Assembly (NCBI GenBank): GCA_963780675.1
Contig: CAWACR010000010.1
Span: 372,001-436,000 of the forward strand
Direction: 5' to 3'
DNA: 64,000 nucleotides
From: JAHECE01 sp963780675
GTDB taxonomy: Bacteria > Actinomycetota > Actinomycetes > Actinomycetales > JAHECE01
The translations under genes were made by a program, and so were the position numbers. Under the pieces are notes generated by a model, which saw only the letters and a program-made list of their open reading frames with translations, was not told the DNA's origin and searched no databases. Within the stretch, counting starts at the first letter, position 1. The number at the start of each line of letters is the position of its first letter. Below, piece after piece: positions 25,320-34,879 of this stretch.

Positions 25320-26870
25320 ATGACGCCCGGCGAACAACGCTCCGGCAGACTCCGCTCCGGCAGACGCCGCACAGGAGCGGTCCCCGAGGACGTCCTCCCC
25401 TCCCACGCCCCCAGCACCGAGGTCGTCCCCACCCAGGTCGATGCGGTGATCGTCGGCGGCGGCGCCGCCGGTCTCTCGCTCGCCTGCCACCTCGCCGCGG
25501 GCACGTGGAGAGGTCGAGAGGTCCTCGTGGTCGACGACGGCGCCCACCGCCCCACCGACCGCGCGTGGGCGTACTGGTCGACCGGAGGCGGGCTGCTCGA
25601 CGCCGCGGCGCACGTCACCTTCGACCGAATCGGCATCCGCACCGCCGACGGTGCCCGCGACCTGCGCCTCGGCCGGTACCGCTACCGCGCGGTCGGCGGC
25701 GAGGGCCTCGATCAGGCGGCGACCCGGCTGCTGGCCCACGCCCCCGGGTTCCGGCGCGTGCGCGGCACGGTGCGGGAGATCCGGGAGGACGGGGGCGGCG
25801 CCGTCGTCAGCCTCGAGACGGACGACGACGCCGCACCGGGAGGCACCGCACCGGCAAGCGCCGCACCGGCGAGCACCGGGGCGGCGCGCCTGGCCACCGT
25901 GCGCGCCGCCTGGGTGTTCGACAGCGTCGGGATCGGCGGGCCGCTCCCCGACCCCGAGGGTTCGCTCGCGTTCCTCGGGTACCGCGTCGAGACCGGCGCC
26001 GACACCTTCGACCCCGCCACGCCCACCCTCATGGACTTCCGCACCGACCAGACCCGCGGCCTCGCCTTCGTCTACGTGCTCCCCGAGTCCCCGCGGGTCG
26101 CGCTCGTCGAGCACACGAGGTTCGTCGTCCGGGACCACGGCGGTCCCTCCCGAGAGAGCCCCCGGTCACCGACCGCGTCGGGCGCCCGCGACGTCGACGG
26201 CGCACCCCCGGTCGGGTCCGTCGCCTCCGCGAACGCCCGCCCCGCCCCGCAGCGGTTCGCGCACGGGGCGACGGACCACAGGACGCGCGAGCGCAGGGCA
26301 CCCGAGCGCGGCGCATCCAAGGGCGCATCCAAGGGCGCATCCGAGGGCGCGGCACCCGATCACCGCGCATCCGATGACCGCGCGCTCGTCTCCTACCTCG
26401 ACCACGTGCTGGGGATCGCCGACCGCCGCATCCTGCCCGTGGAGCAGGGCACGATCCCGCTGGCGACGCGGCCCGCCCAACGCCCGACGGCGCACGTCGT
26501 CCCCATCGGCGCTCCGGCCGGCATGGTCAAGGCGAGTACGGGCTACGGCTACGGCCGGATCCAGCGCCACAGCGCCGCGATCGCGCGGTCCCTCGCGGCG
26601 CACGGGCACCCGTTCGACGTCCCCGGTCCGAGCCGCCGGCACCCGTTCATGGACGCCCTTCTGCTCGACGTCATCCGGGACGAGCCGGCCGCTGCGCTCC
26701 GCATCGTCGCCCGGATGTTCGCGCGCAACCGGCCGGACCGCGTGCTCGCGTTCCTCGACGAGGACACGACGCCGCTCCAGGAGCTGGCTCTCATCCTCAC
26801 GCTGCCGCCCGCACCGTTCCTGCGAGCCCTCGCGCACCGCGTGCGACGACGACGCCGGAGAGCCCCGTAG
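25320..26870 (+). CDS. Lycopene cyclase family flavoprotein
   Basis: Predicted CrtY/CrtL-type lycopene cyclase, which would close the ends of lycopene in carotenoid synthesis. FAD-binding VDAVIVGGGAAGLSLACHLA (about 40-59), DRAWAYWST (about 81-89), and C-terminal PAGMVKASTGYGYGRIQRHSAAIARSL fit the family. At 516 residues it is longer than usual (about 400): a basic 35-residue leader, an APAS repeat near 175, and a disordered insertion (about 285-350) with GASKGASKGASEGA repeats. No crtE, crtB or crtI is nearby, so function rests on sequence alone. Confidence 0.75.
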   Translation: MTPGEQRSGRLRSGRRRTGAVPEDVLPSHAPSTEVVPTQVDAVIVGGGAAGLSLACHLAAGTWRGREVLVVDDGAHRPTDRAWAYWSTGGGLLDAAAHVTFDRIGIRTADGARDLRLGRYRYRAVGGEGLDQAATRLLAHAPGFRRVRGTVREIREDGGGAVVSLETDDDAAPGGTAPASAAPASTGAARLATVRAAWVFDSVGIGGPLPDPEGSLAFLGYRVETGADTFDPATPTLMDFRTDQTRGLAFVYVLPESPRVALVEHTRFVVRDHGGPSRESPRSPTASGARDVDGAPPVGSVASANARPAPQRFAHGATDHRTRERRAPERGASKGASKGASEGAAPDHRASDDRALVSYLDHVLGIADRRILPVEQGTIPLATRPAQRPTAHVVPIGAPAGMVKASTGYGYGRIQRHSAAIARSLAAHGHPFDVPGPSRRHPFMDALLLDVIRDEPAAALRIVARMFARNRPDRVLAFLDEDTTPLQELALILTLPPAPFLRALAHRVRRRRRRAP

Positions 26871-26910
26871 CCCGTAGCCCGGAGGTCGCCGGCCGACGCC
26901 GTCGCGCCCC

Positions 26911-27738
26911 TCAGGCGCTCGAGCGCTCCCACAGGCGCCGGAGCGCCTCGGCGACGTCGTCGGGCTGCTCCATCGCGGTCATGTGCCCGGCGTCGGGAAC
27001 GACGACCACCTCGACGTCCTTCAGCTCGTGGGCCATCGCCTCGGCGGCCTCCTGAGGGGAGATCACGTCCTCGGCGCCGCGCAGCACCAGGACCGGCACG
27101 TCGAGCGGGGCGAGCACCTCGGTGCGGTCCGGCCTCGCCGCCATCGCGCGCTGCGCCCAGGCGATCCCGGCCGGCGGGGCGGCTGCGAGCAGACCCGTGA
27201 TCTCGGCGACCAGGTCGGGGCGCTCGGCCTTCGTCGTCGCCCCGAGGAGCACGTCGACCATGGGCGCGACGGCGTCCGAGCCGGCCTCCCCCTCGGCCGC
27301 CTCGGCGATGCGCAACCGGTTGGCCCGGCCCGCGGCGTCGTCCGCCGTCGCCTTGGTGTCCAGGAGCCCGATCCCGGCGAGGAGCGAGTAGTGCCGCTCG
27401 GCGAAGGCGAGCGCCACGTAGCCGCCCATGGACAGGCCGACCGGGACCACGCGGTGGATCCCCTCCCGGTGCAGGACGTCGGCGATGGCGTCGGCGACCA
27501 CCTCGAGGCTCGGCGCGACGCCGGGACGGTTGACCGCGCGGGCAACGTCCTCGAAGGAGGGTGAGTCCCCGAAGCCCGGGGCGTCCACCGTCAGGATGGG
27601 CACATCGGGGAGGCGCATCACGACGTCCTCCCACATGAGGGCGTCGAACGGGAAGCCGTGGAGCAGGACGAGCGGGACCCCGCCCGCCGGGCCGCTCCGG
27701 TAGACGGCCAACGGCTCGGCGACAGCCACCTCAGCCAC
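26911..27738 (-). CDS. Alpha/beta hydrolase
   Basis: 275-residue alpha/beta hydrolase. Oxyanion region LLHGFPFDALMW (about 25-36), nucleophile elbow VGLSMGGY (Ser in GLSMG), acid in RGAEDVISP and histidine in DAGHMTAMEQP form a complete triad. The nearest flavour is the epoxide hydrolase/3-oxoadipate enol-lactonase type, but the substrate is not predictable. It converges with the lycopene cyclase gene, 40 bases apart. Confidence 0.85.
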   Translation of the reverse strand: MAEVAVAEPLAVYRSGPAGGVPLVLLHGFPFDALMWEDVVMRLPDVPILTVDAPGFGDSPSFEDVARAVNRPGVAPSLEVVADAIADVLHREGIHRVVPVGLSMGGYVALAFAERHYSLLAGIGLLDTKATADDAAGRANRLRIAEAAEGEAGSDAVAPMVDVLLGATTKAERPDLVAEITGLLAAAPPAGIAWAQRAMAARPDRTEVLAPLDVPVLVLRGAEDVISPQEAAEAMAHELKDVEVVVVPDAGHMTAMEQPDDVAEALRRLWERSSA

Positions 27739-27755
27739 CGTACGTCGCCGTCGTC

Positions 27756-27896
27756 GTGGTCACGCCCGCCCTGCTCGTGGCCCTGCTCGCAGGCCCCGTC
27801 GCCGGCACCGGCCCGGCAATGGTCATCGTCCTCACCCTCATCGCGATCCTCCTCGTCTCTCGCCGTCGAACGTCTCGTACGGGCCGTCCCACGTGA
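27756..27896 (+). CDS. Possible 46-residue membrane peptide
   Basis: GTG at 27756 opens VTPALLVALLAGPVAGTGP followed by a hydrophobic stretch (AMVIVLTLIAILLVS) and a basic tail (RRRTSRTGRPT), stop at 27896. Two hydrophobic helices with a positive end look like a small membrane protein, but it overlaps the 3' end of the minus-strand hydrolase by 59 bases and has no clear ribosome site. Weakly supported. Confidence 0.25.
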   Translation: MVTPALLVALLAGPVAGTGPAMVIVLTLIAILLVSRRRTSRTGRPT

Positions 27897-28596
27897 GGGG
27901 AAGCTCGGGGAACCCCGGGCGCACCCGCTGCACGATCTCGTTCAGGACCCGGTGCACGTACTTCTCCCCCACCCACAGGTGCTTGGCGCCCGCGACGCCG
28001 ATGACCTCGGCCTGGCCGACGGTCGCGAAGCGTTCGACGGCGTCAGCAGGGCGCAGGTAGTCGTCGAACTCCGGGACGAGCACGGTGAGCGGCTTGCCGA
28101 AGGTGTGCCAGTGCGCGAGGTCCTCCTCCTGCGCCCGGTGCAGCGGCGGCGAGAGGAGGATCGCGCCCGATACCGAGGGTTCCGTGCCGTGCATGAGCGC
28201 GAGCTCGGTCCCGAAGGACCACCCAAGGAGCCAGATGTCGGGCAGGTCGTGGAACTCCGCATACTCCACGGCGGCGGCGACGTCGAAGCGCTCCGCCTGA
28301 CCGCCGTCGAACGCCCCGCCGCTCGTGCCCCGAGGGCTCGACGTGCCGCGCGTGTTGAAGCGCAGGACGGCGAGGTCCGCGAGGGCGGGCAGGCGCCACG
28401 CGGCCTTGCGGATCACGTGCGAGTCCATGTAGCCGCCGTGCGTCGGCAGGGGGTGCAGCGTGACCAGGGTGGCGACCGGGTTGCGGTCCAGAGGCAGCGC
28501 GAGCTCGCCGACGAGCGTCACGCCGTCCGCGGTGTGGAGCTCGATGTCCTCACGGCGCGCGGGCAGCACAGTGAGGGGGCCGATCGTGTGGGTCAT
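27838..28596 (-). CDS. Alpha/beta hydrolase (dienelactone-hydrolase-like)
   Basis: 252 residues. LHPLPTHGGYMDSHVIRKAAWRLPALADLAVLRFNTRGTSSPRGTSGG matches the short serine hydrolases that act on CarB/YbbA-like or dienelactone substrates; nucleophile in LLGWSFGTELAL, and histidine in AGAKHLWVGEKYVH. Substrate unknown. ATG at 28596. The downstream hydrolase starts 100 bases later, possibly the same transcript. Confidence 0.82.
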   Translation of the reverse strand: MTHTIGPLTVLPARREDIELHTADGVTLVGELALPLDRNPVATLVTLHPLPTHGGYMDSHVIRKAAWRLPALADLAVLRFNTRGTSSPRGTSGGAFDGGQAERFDVAAAVEYAEFHDLPDIWLLGWSFGTELALMHGTEPSVSGAILLSPPLHRAQEEDLAHWHTFGKPLTVLVPEFDDYLRPADAVERFATVGQAEVIGVAGAKHLWVGEKYVHRVLNEIVQRVRPGFPELPLTWDGPYETFDGERRGGSR

Positions 28597-28724
28597 CGAG
28601 ACCGAGGGTAGACCCGGCGCACCTCGCCGGGGTCGGCCCGCGTGGTCAGCTCCGCGCTGCTGGGGTTCAGGCGTACCCCGGGGTCACCTTGATCCACCGC
28701 GCTCGGGTGTGCGCTCGCTGGGTT

Positions 28725-29042
28725 TCAGCGTCGGGTGGGACCGCGGCGGTCGCGGGCCTTCCAGCACGCGGTGTGCCAGTGGCGCCTCTCGTCCACCGCG
28801 GACATGGCCCCGAGAAGATGCTCGTTCGCCCAGACGACGACGTGCGCCGTTCCCGGCCCGATCACCTGGTCGCAGCCGGGGCATCGGTACGACTTCTCCG
28901 ACCCGGAGACCGGCCGCACCGACCACTGCGACCCGTCCGACCGGCTCTCGGTGCGCGGCATCCCCCGCAGGGCAGCCTCGACGTCGAGCTCGGGGTGACC
29001 CTCGCCGTACGGTCGACGGCGCGAGCGGCGGGAAGACGGCAT
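28725..29042 (-). CDS. Small zinc-ribbon-like protein
   Basis: 105-residue protein. A basic, arginine-rich start is followed by SYRCPGCDQVIGPGTAHVVVWAN and DERRHWHTACWKAR: a C-x2-C pair plus H-W-H-x2-C, a probable zinc site. Similar small proteins, usually labelled only as ATP/GTP-binding or hypothetical, lie near nucS in actinobacteria. ATG at 29042 begins the conserved part; the frame stays open upstream but through the structured intergenic region. Function unknown. Confidence 0.7.
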   Translation of the reverse strand: MPSSRRSRRRPYGEGHPELDVEAALRGMPRTESRSDGSQWSVRPVSGSEKSYRCPGCDQVIGPGTAHVVVWANEHLLGAMSAVDERRHWHTACWKARDRRGPTRR

Positions 29043-29368
29043 GGCGCCATTGTCGCCGACGGTGCGGTTCGTCCACTGCGACGCCTTGGGTGGGCGGGCA
29101 GGGATTCGCGCGCGGGCAACCATCCGGCCCTGGCGGGCCTCCCGCCAGGCCCATCCACGCCCGCGCGCGGTTCCCTGCCCGCCCAATTCGACGTCGCCCT
29201 GGGCGTGCCGTGCGCAGGCGACGGCGCCGCTCGAGCGCTCGGGCCTTCCTGCGCGCGGACGTGGATGGGCCTGGCCGTCCGCCGAGGAACGAGGCGGACT
29301 GGTTGTCCGCGCGCAGGATGCCCCGGGCGCGGAGGTGACCCGAAGTGCCGACGACTCGGGAGACGCGC
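29043..29368. other. Structured intergenic region: nested inverted repeats
   Basis: No gene seen in 326 bases. Element 1: arms 29091-29117 and 29159-29185 match over 27 bases with two mismatches, enclosing an inner hairpin 29129-29137/29141-29149. Element 2: arms 29247-29260 and 29305-29318 (14 bp perfect) enclose 29277-29283/29293-29299. A 12-bp segment 29148-29159 also pairs with 29260-29271, linking the two elements. This is far more pairing than neighbouring DNA shows. Confidence 0.8.
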
Positions 29369-30064
29369 TCAGAACAGCCGCGCGTCCACGTCGTCGAGGC
29401 CTCGCAGGGCGTCGTAGTCCAGCACCACGCACCGGATGCCGCGGTCGGTGGCGAGCACCCGCGCCTGGGGCTTGATCTCCTGGGCTGCGAAGACGCCCTC
29501 GACGGGCGCCAGCAACGGGTCACGGTTGAGGAGGTCGAGGTAGCGGGTGAGCTGCTCCACGCCGTCGATGTCACCCCTGCGCTTGATCTCGACGGCGACG
29601 CTGCGCCCGTGCGGACCCCGCGCCAGGATGTCGACCGGGCCGATCGCCGTCGGGAACTCCCGCCGCACGAGGGTGTGCCCGTCGCCGAGCACGTGGATCT
29701 GCTCGGCGAGGAGGCGCTGGAGGTGGGCTTCGACACCGTCCTTGACGAGGCCCGGGTCGACGCCCAGCTCGTGCTCGGACTCGTGCAGCACCTCGTGGAG
29801 GCGGACGACCAGACGGTCGTCGGTCTTGGTGGACTGCACCGTCCACACCGCGACGACGCCGGCCTCGGCGTCCGACGGCGCCGGCTCGGCAACCGCGAGG
29901 GCACAGGGCGGGCTCATCCAGTTGAGCGGCTTGTACGAACCACCGTCGGAGTGGACGAGCACGGAACCGTCCGCCTTGACCATGAGCACGCGCCGGGCGA
30001 GCGGGAGATGGGCCGCGAGGCGGCCCGAGTAGTCGACCGAACAGGTCGCGATGACGATCCGCAT
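29369..30064 (-). CDS. nucS: Mismatch-specific endonuclease NucS (EndoMS)
   Basis: Non-MutSL mismatch repair nuclease of actinobacteria and archaea. 231 residues with an N-terminal DNA-binding/dimer domain (MRIVIATCSVDYSGRL) and a C-terminal RecB-like nuclease: GPVDILARG (D145), VAVEIKRRGD (E159, K161), then QLTRYLDLLNRD. The C-terminal DARLF resembles the tail used to contact the sliding clamp (inference). It follows the ATP synthase operon and DUF2550, the standard actinobacterial order. Confidence 0.95.
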   Translation of the reverse strand: MRIVIATCSVDYSGRLAAHLPLARRVLMVKADGSVLVHSDGGSYKPLNWMSPPCALAVAEPAPSDAEAGVVAVWTVQSTKTDDRLVVRLHEVLHESEHELGVDPGLVKDGVEAHLQRLLAEQIHVLGDGHTLVRREFPTAIGPVDILARGPHGRSVAVEIKRRGDIDGVEQLTRYLDLLNRDPLLAPVEGVFAAQEIKPQARVLATDRGIRCVVLDYDALRGLDDVDARLF

Positions 30065-30077
30065 GAGGTGCGCCAGG

Positions 30078-30494
30078 CTACCTCAGGCCCCGGGTGACGC
30101 CCGGTGGCGCCGCTTCGAGCCACGACGTCAGGCCCGCATACGCCTGCTCCGACATCGCCAGGAAGAACTCCTCGTCGCCGGACCGGCAGCGCAGCTCCGT
30201 GATCGATGTCCGGCGCCCGCCGGACAGGCGGGACGCCCGGCCGGTCAGCTCGAAGCCGGACCGTGGCCACGACCGCGCGGGACGCGGGGCGAACGAGAGC
30301 ACCCGGTACCAGTCGAGCCGGTCGAAGCCGTAGCTCGCGATCCCGCTGGCCCACCTGGTCCGCCCCTCGCGCCGGAGCCCGCACTCGAAGGATCCGACGC
30401 GTTGCCCGAGCGATCGCACCCGCGTCACGAGCATGACCAGTGCCGCGAGCCCGGCGACCGCCGCGCCGAGGAGGATCCAGGCTGCAACGGGCAC
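30078..30494 (-). CDS. DUF2550 membrane protein
   Basis: 138 residues; one N-terminal membrane helix (PVAAWILLGAAVAGLAALVMLVTRV) followed by a PH-like soluble domain with FECGLRREGRTRWASGIASYGFDRLDWYRVLSF. This matches DUF2550, a protein of unknown function normally coded right after atpC in actinobacteria. The GTG start at 30494 is 11 bases after the atpC stop. Confidence 0.88.
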   Translation of the reverse strand: MPVAAWILLGAAVAGLAALVMLVTRVRSLGQRVGSFECGLRREGRTRWASGIASYGFDRLDWYRVLSFAPRPARSWPRSGFELTGRASRLSGGRRTSITELRCRSGDEEFFLAMSEQAYAGLTSWLEAAPPGVTRGLR

Positions 30495-30505
30495 CGGGCG
30501 TGGTC

Positions 30506-30778
30506 CTACCGCGCCGCCTGGACCGCCTGGCCCGTCTGGACCAGGATCGTCACGACGTCGAGGTCCACCGAGAGCACACCGCCCTCGGCAGCGAACTCGA
30601 GCGTCTCGCCGACGACGGGGTGGACCCGGACGGTGCCGTGCCGCAGCAGCGCGAGCAACGGCGCGTGCTGGGGAAAGATGCCGATGTCGCCGTTCGCGGC
30701 CGGGGCGCTCACGAACGTCGCCCGACCACGCCACAGCCTGTGGTCCGGTGCGATGACGTGCACCTCGAGTTCTGCCAC
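30506..30778 (-). CDS. atpC: ATP synthase epsilon subunit
   Basis: 90-residue epsilon subunit of F1. It contains the N-terminal beta sandwich (ELEVHVIAPDHRLWRGRATFVSAPAANGDIGIFPQHAPLLALLRHG) but ends right after it, so the C-terminal two-helix inhibitory domain of E. coli epsilon is absent. Short epsilon subunits occur in related actinobacteria. GTG at 30778; it begins 15 bases after the atpD stop. Confidence 0.92.
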   Translation of the reverse strand: MAELEVHVIAPDHRLWRGRATFVSAPAANGDIGIFPQHAPLLALLRHGTVRVHPVVGETLEFAAEGGVLSVDLDVVTILVQTGQAVQAAR

Positions 30779-30792
30779 GACTCTCCCCCGCC

Positions 30793-32272
30793 CTAGCGCA
30801 GCTCGGCCTGGATGCGCGCCCAGTTGCGCTCGAGGTCCTCGAGGCCGCCGATGTTGAAGAAGGCCTGCTCGGCGACGTGGTCGTACTCGCCGTCGGCGAT
30901 CCGCGAGAACGCCTCGACGGTCTCGGCGAGCGGCACGGTCGAGCCTTCGACGCCCGTGAACTTCTTGGCCATGTACGTGTTCTGCGAGAGGAACTGCTGG
31001 ATCCGGCGCGCGCGGCGACGACGATCTTGTCCTCCTCGGACAGCTCGTCGACACCGAGGATCGCGATGATGTCCTGGAGCTCCTTGTTGCGCTGGAGGAT
31101 CGACTTGACCCGCGTGCGCCGTGTCGTAGTGCGCCTGGCCGACGTAGCGCGGGTCGAGGATCCGCGAGGAGGACGAGAGCGGGTCGACGGCCGGGTACAG
31201 GCCGCGGGACGCGATCTCACGGGAGAGCTCGGTGGTGGCGTCGAGGTGCGCGAACGTCGTCGCCGGCGCCGGGTCGGTGTAGTCGTCGGCGGGCACGTAG
31301 ATCGCCTGCAGCGACGTGATCGAGTGACCGCGCGTCGAGGTGATCCGCTCCTGGAGCAGGCCCATCTCGTCGGCGAGGTTCGGCTGGTAGCCCACGGCGG
31401 ACGGCATGCGGCCGAGGAGCGTCGACACCTCGGAGCCCGGCCTGCGTGAAGCGGAAGATGTTGTCGATGAAGAGCAGCACGTCCTGCTTCTGCACGTCGC
31501 GGAAGTACTCCGCCATCGTCAGGGCCGACAGGGCGACGCGCAGACGCGTGCCCGGCGGCTCGTCCATCTGGCCGAAGACGAGCGCCGTCTTGTCGAAGAC
31601 GCCCGCCTCCTCCATCTCGTCGATGAGGTCGTTGCCCTCACGGGTGCGCTCGCCGACGCCGGCGAACACCGACACGCCGCCGTGGTCCTGCGCGACGCGC
31701 TGGATCATCTCCTGGATGAGGACGGTCTTGCCGACGCCGGCGCCGCCGAAGAGGCCGATCTTGCCGCCCTGGACGTACGGGGTGAGGAGGTCGATGACCT
31801 TGATGCCGGTCTCGAACATCTGGGTCTTCGACTCGAGCTGGTCGAAGGCCGGCGGCTTGCGGTGGATCGGCCAGCGCTCGGTGATCTCGATCTTCTCGCC
31901 CGGCTCGACGTTGAGCACCTCGCCGATCACGTTGAAGACGTGGCCCTTGGTGACGTCGCCGACGGGCACGGAGATCGGCGCGCCCGTGTCGCGCACCTCG
32001 GCGCCGCGGACGAGGCCGTCGGTCGGCTTGAGGGCGATCGCGCGCACGAGGTTGTCGCCGAGGTGCTGCGCGACCTCGAGCGTCATCGTCGCATGCTCAT
32101 CGCCCTCGCCCTGGCCGGAGAGGTCGATCGTCGGTCTTGAGGGCGTTGTAGATCTCGGGGATCGCGTCCGGCGGGAACTCGATGTCGACGACGGGGCCGA
32201 TCACGCGGGCGACGCGGCCGACGCTCGGCGCACGCTCGGCGTGGGCGGGGGCGCGTGGCCGGTGGCAGTCAC
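30793..32272 (-). CDS. atpD: ATP synthase beta subunit, several frameshifts
   Basis: Catalytic F1 subunit. All parts of a normal beta chain of about 480 residues are present in order but in different frames: PSVGRVARVIGPVVDIEF near 32210, MTLEVAQHLGDNLVR at 32090, Walker A GGAGVGKT, DEPPGTRLRVALSALTMAEYFRD, FIDNIFRFTQAG, then SEVSTLLGRMPSAVGYQ, HYDTA, VKSILQRNKELQDIIAILG and QQFLSQNTYMAKKFTG. Frame changes lie near 32250, 32127, 31438, 31110 and 31015; at 31438 the conserved AGSEV codons carry one extra G. Loss of this gene would remove ATP synthase, so sequence error is the likely cause. Start GTG at 32272. Confidence 0.85.
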
Positions 32273-32295
32273 GTCTGTCGCGCTTCGCTGGTTCG

Positions 32296-33235
32296 TCAGC
32301 TCGATGCCTTCTCATCGACGAGTTCTCGCCCGACGCCAGCGCGTCGGCGCCGGAGACGATCTCGCTGATCTCCTGGGTGATCTCGGACTGACGCGCCGTG
32401 TTGGCCAGCCGGGTGTAGGTCCGGATCAGGTCTTCGGCGTTCGTCGTCGCGGTGTTCATGGCGCGCTGCCGCGCGGCGAGCTCGGAGGCCGCGGACTGAA
32501 GCAGCGCGGCGTAGATGCGGCCTCGATGTACCGCGGCAGGAGCGCGTCGAGCACCCCTCGTGCGCGACGGCTCGAAGTCGTACAGCGGGAGGGCCTCCTC
32601 CGCGCTCGGCACCTCGACGCCCTCGACGACCTCGAGGGGGACCATCCGCATGACGCGGGCGTCTGGGTCACCATCGACGGAACTGCGTGTAGACGATGTG
32701 ACATCTCGGCGACCCCGCCGTCGTCGGCGGGCGCGCGAGGACGCCGTCGAGGAGGACGTCGCGCGATCTCGTGCGGCGGTCTGCGACCGACGGGGCGTCC
32801 GAGCTCGCCGATCCAGCTGCCCGCGCCACGGGACGGTGCCGGAACGTGAAGTACGCCGAGCCCGCGTCGACCGGTGACGTAGACTGCCCGGCTCCTTGCC
32901 CTCCTCCAGCAGCTTCTCGCGGAGCCGCTCCGACTCGCGCAGGATCGTTCGCCGAGTAGGCACCCGCCATGCCGCGGTCCGCCGTGAGGACCAGATCACG
33001 GCGACCCGGTTGGTGTCGGACGCGTCCGTGGTCAGGGGGTGGTCGACGTCGGCGTGCGCTGGCGACCGCGCGACAGCGCCGCGTGAGCGTCCGGGCGTAC
33101 GGCGCGGCCGCGACGACGCGGTCGCGCGCCTTGCCGATGCGCGACGCCGCGATCAGCTCCATCGCGCGGAAGATCTTCTTCAGCGACTGGGTCGACCGGA
33201 TCCGCTGCCGGTAGACGCCGTTGCTTGCCTGCCAT
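32296..33235 (-). CDS. atpG: ATP synthase gamma subunit, several frameshifts
   Basis: Rotor shaft of F1. The start MAGKQ at 33235 and internal pieces VYRQRIRSTQSLKKIFRAMELIAASRIGKARDRV, LTADRGMAGAYSAN, LRESERLREKLLEEGKEPG, VMRMVPLEVVEGVEVPSAEEALPLYDFEPS, IYAALLQSAASELAARQRAMNTATTNAEDLIRTYTRLANTARQSEITQEISEIVSGADAL are all recognisable, in several frames. The best ending is VDEKASS with stop at 32296, 23 bases before atpD. At least six indels are needed, the densest damage in the window. Confidence 0.8.
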
Positions 33236-33239
33236 CGCC

Positions 33240-34879
33240 TCAGCCCTTCCTTCTGCCGGACGATCTGCTCTTGCTCCACGTCGACGCCGGTGTCCGCCTC
33301 GGTCGCCGTACCACGTCGAGCGGCGTGCCGTCGCTTCGGGTCAGTGAAGGTCGAGAGGAAGTCGTCGACGCCGTCGCGAGCTCCGCCTCGGTCTCGTCGG
33401 CGAGCTTGCCGGTCTCGGCGATCGTCGTCAGGATCGGACGTGTTCCGGCGCAGGTGGTCGAGCAACTGCGGCTCGAACCGCAGGACGTCCACGACGTCGA
33501 CAGTCGTCGAGCTTGCCCTTGGTGCCGGCCCAGATCGAGACGACCTGGTCCTCGACCGGGTACGGGGAGTACTGGGGCTGCTTGAGCAGCTCCATCAGGC
33601 GCGCACCGCGGGTCAGCTGCTGGCGCGACGCGGCGTCGAGGTCGGAGGCGAACATCGCGAACGCCTCGAGCGAGCGGTACTGGGCGAGGTCGATCTTGAG
33701 CGTGCCGGAGACCTTCTTCATGGCCTTGACCTGCGCGGCGCCACCGACGCGCGACACCGAGATGCCGACGTCGACGGCGGGACGCTGGTTGGCGTTGAAG
33801 AGGTCGGACTGCAGGAAGATCTGGCCGTCGGTGATCGAGATGACGTTGGTCGGGATGTAGGCCGAGACGTCGTTCGCCTTGGTCTCGATGATCGGCAGGC
33901 CGGTCATCGAGCCGGCGCCGAGGTCGTCGGAGAGCTTCGCGCAGCGCTCGAGCAGGCGGGAGTGCAGGTAGAAGACGTCACCGGGGTACGCCTCGCGCCC
34001 CGGCGGGCGGCGGAGCAGCAGCGAGACGGCGCGGTAGGCCTCGGCCTGCTTGGACAGGTCGTCGAAGACGATGAGGACGTGCTTGCCGTCGTACATCCAG
34101 TGCTGGCCGATGGCCGAGCCGGTGTACGGGGCGAGGTACTTGAAGCCGGCCGGGTCGGACGCCGGCGACGCGACGATCGTCGTGTACTCCAGGGCGCCGG
34201 CCTCCTCGAGCGCGCCGCGCACCGCGGCGATCGTCGAGCCCTTCTGGCCGATCGCGACGTAGATGCAGCGCACCTGCTTGTTCGGGTCGCCGGTCTCCCA
34301 GTTGGCCTTCTGGTTGATGATCGTGTCGATCGCGATGGCCGTCTTGCCGGTCTGGCGGTCGCCGATGATGAGCTGACGCTGGCCGCGGCCGATCGGGATC
34401 ATCGCGTCGATGGCCTTGAGCCCGGTCTGCAGCGGCTCGTGGACGCTCTTGCGGTGCATGACGCCGGGCGCCTGCAGCTCGAGGGCGCGCCGCCCCTCGG
34501 TCGCGATCTCGCCGAGACCGTCGATCGGGGTGCCGAGCGGGTCGACGACGCGGCCGAGGTAGCCGTCGCCGACCGCGACGGAGAGGACCTCGCCCGTGCG
34601 GTGGACCTCCTGGCCCTCCTCGATGCCGGTGAACTCGCCGAGGACGACGACGCCGATCTCGCGGACGTCGAGGTTCAGCGCGAGGCCGAGCGTGCCGTCC
34701 TCGAAGCGCAGGAGCTCGTTCGCCATGCGCCCGGGCAGGCCCTCGACCTGGGCGATGCCGTCGGCGGCGACCGTGACGCGCCCGACCTCCTCGGCCGCAG
34801 CGGTCGCCGGCTCGTAGGACTTCACGAAGGTGTCCAGCGCGGCCCGGATCTCGTCGGGCCTGATCGTCAGCTCAGCCAT
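33240..34879 (-). CDS. atpA: ATP synthase alpha subunit, frameshifted near the C-terminus
   Basis: Regulatory F1 subunit. From ATG 34879 (MAELTIRPDEIRAALD) the frame is intact for about 460 residues, with GDRQTGKTAIAIDTIINQK (P loop), RCIYVAIGQKGSTIAAV and VGGAAQVKAMKKVSGTLKIDLAQYRSLEAFA. Near 33505 it breaks after TKGKLDD; the rest (VLRFEPQLLDHLRRNT, then VDDFLSTFTDP and VDVEQEQIVRQKEG) appears in other frames, ending at a TGA at 33240, five bases before the atpG ATG. About three or four small indels. Confidence 0.9.

Noticed and set aside
24445..25323. 292-residue plus-strand frame over the PKD gene
   Set aside because: Arg/His/Pro-rich shadow; the overlapping frame encodes a PKD domain. 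Only its first few residues may belong to the lipoprotein end.
31000..33510. Programmed frameshifting or an ATP synthase pseudogene
   Set aside because: Breaks are too many and irregular for recoding, and the downstream atpC and upstream atpF/H/E are intact; error is simpler.
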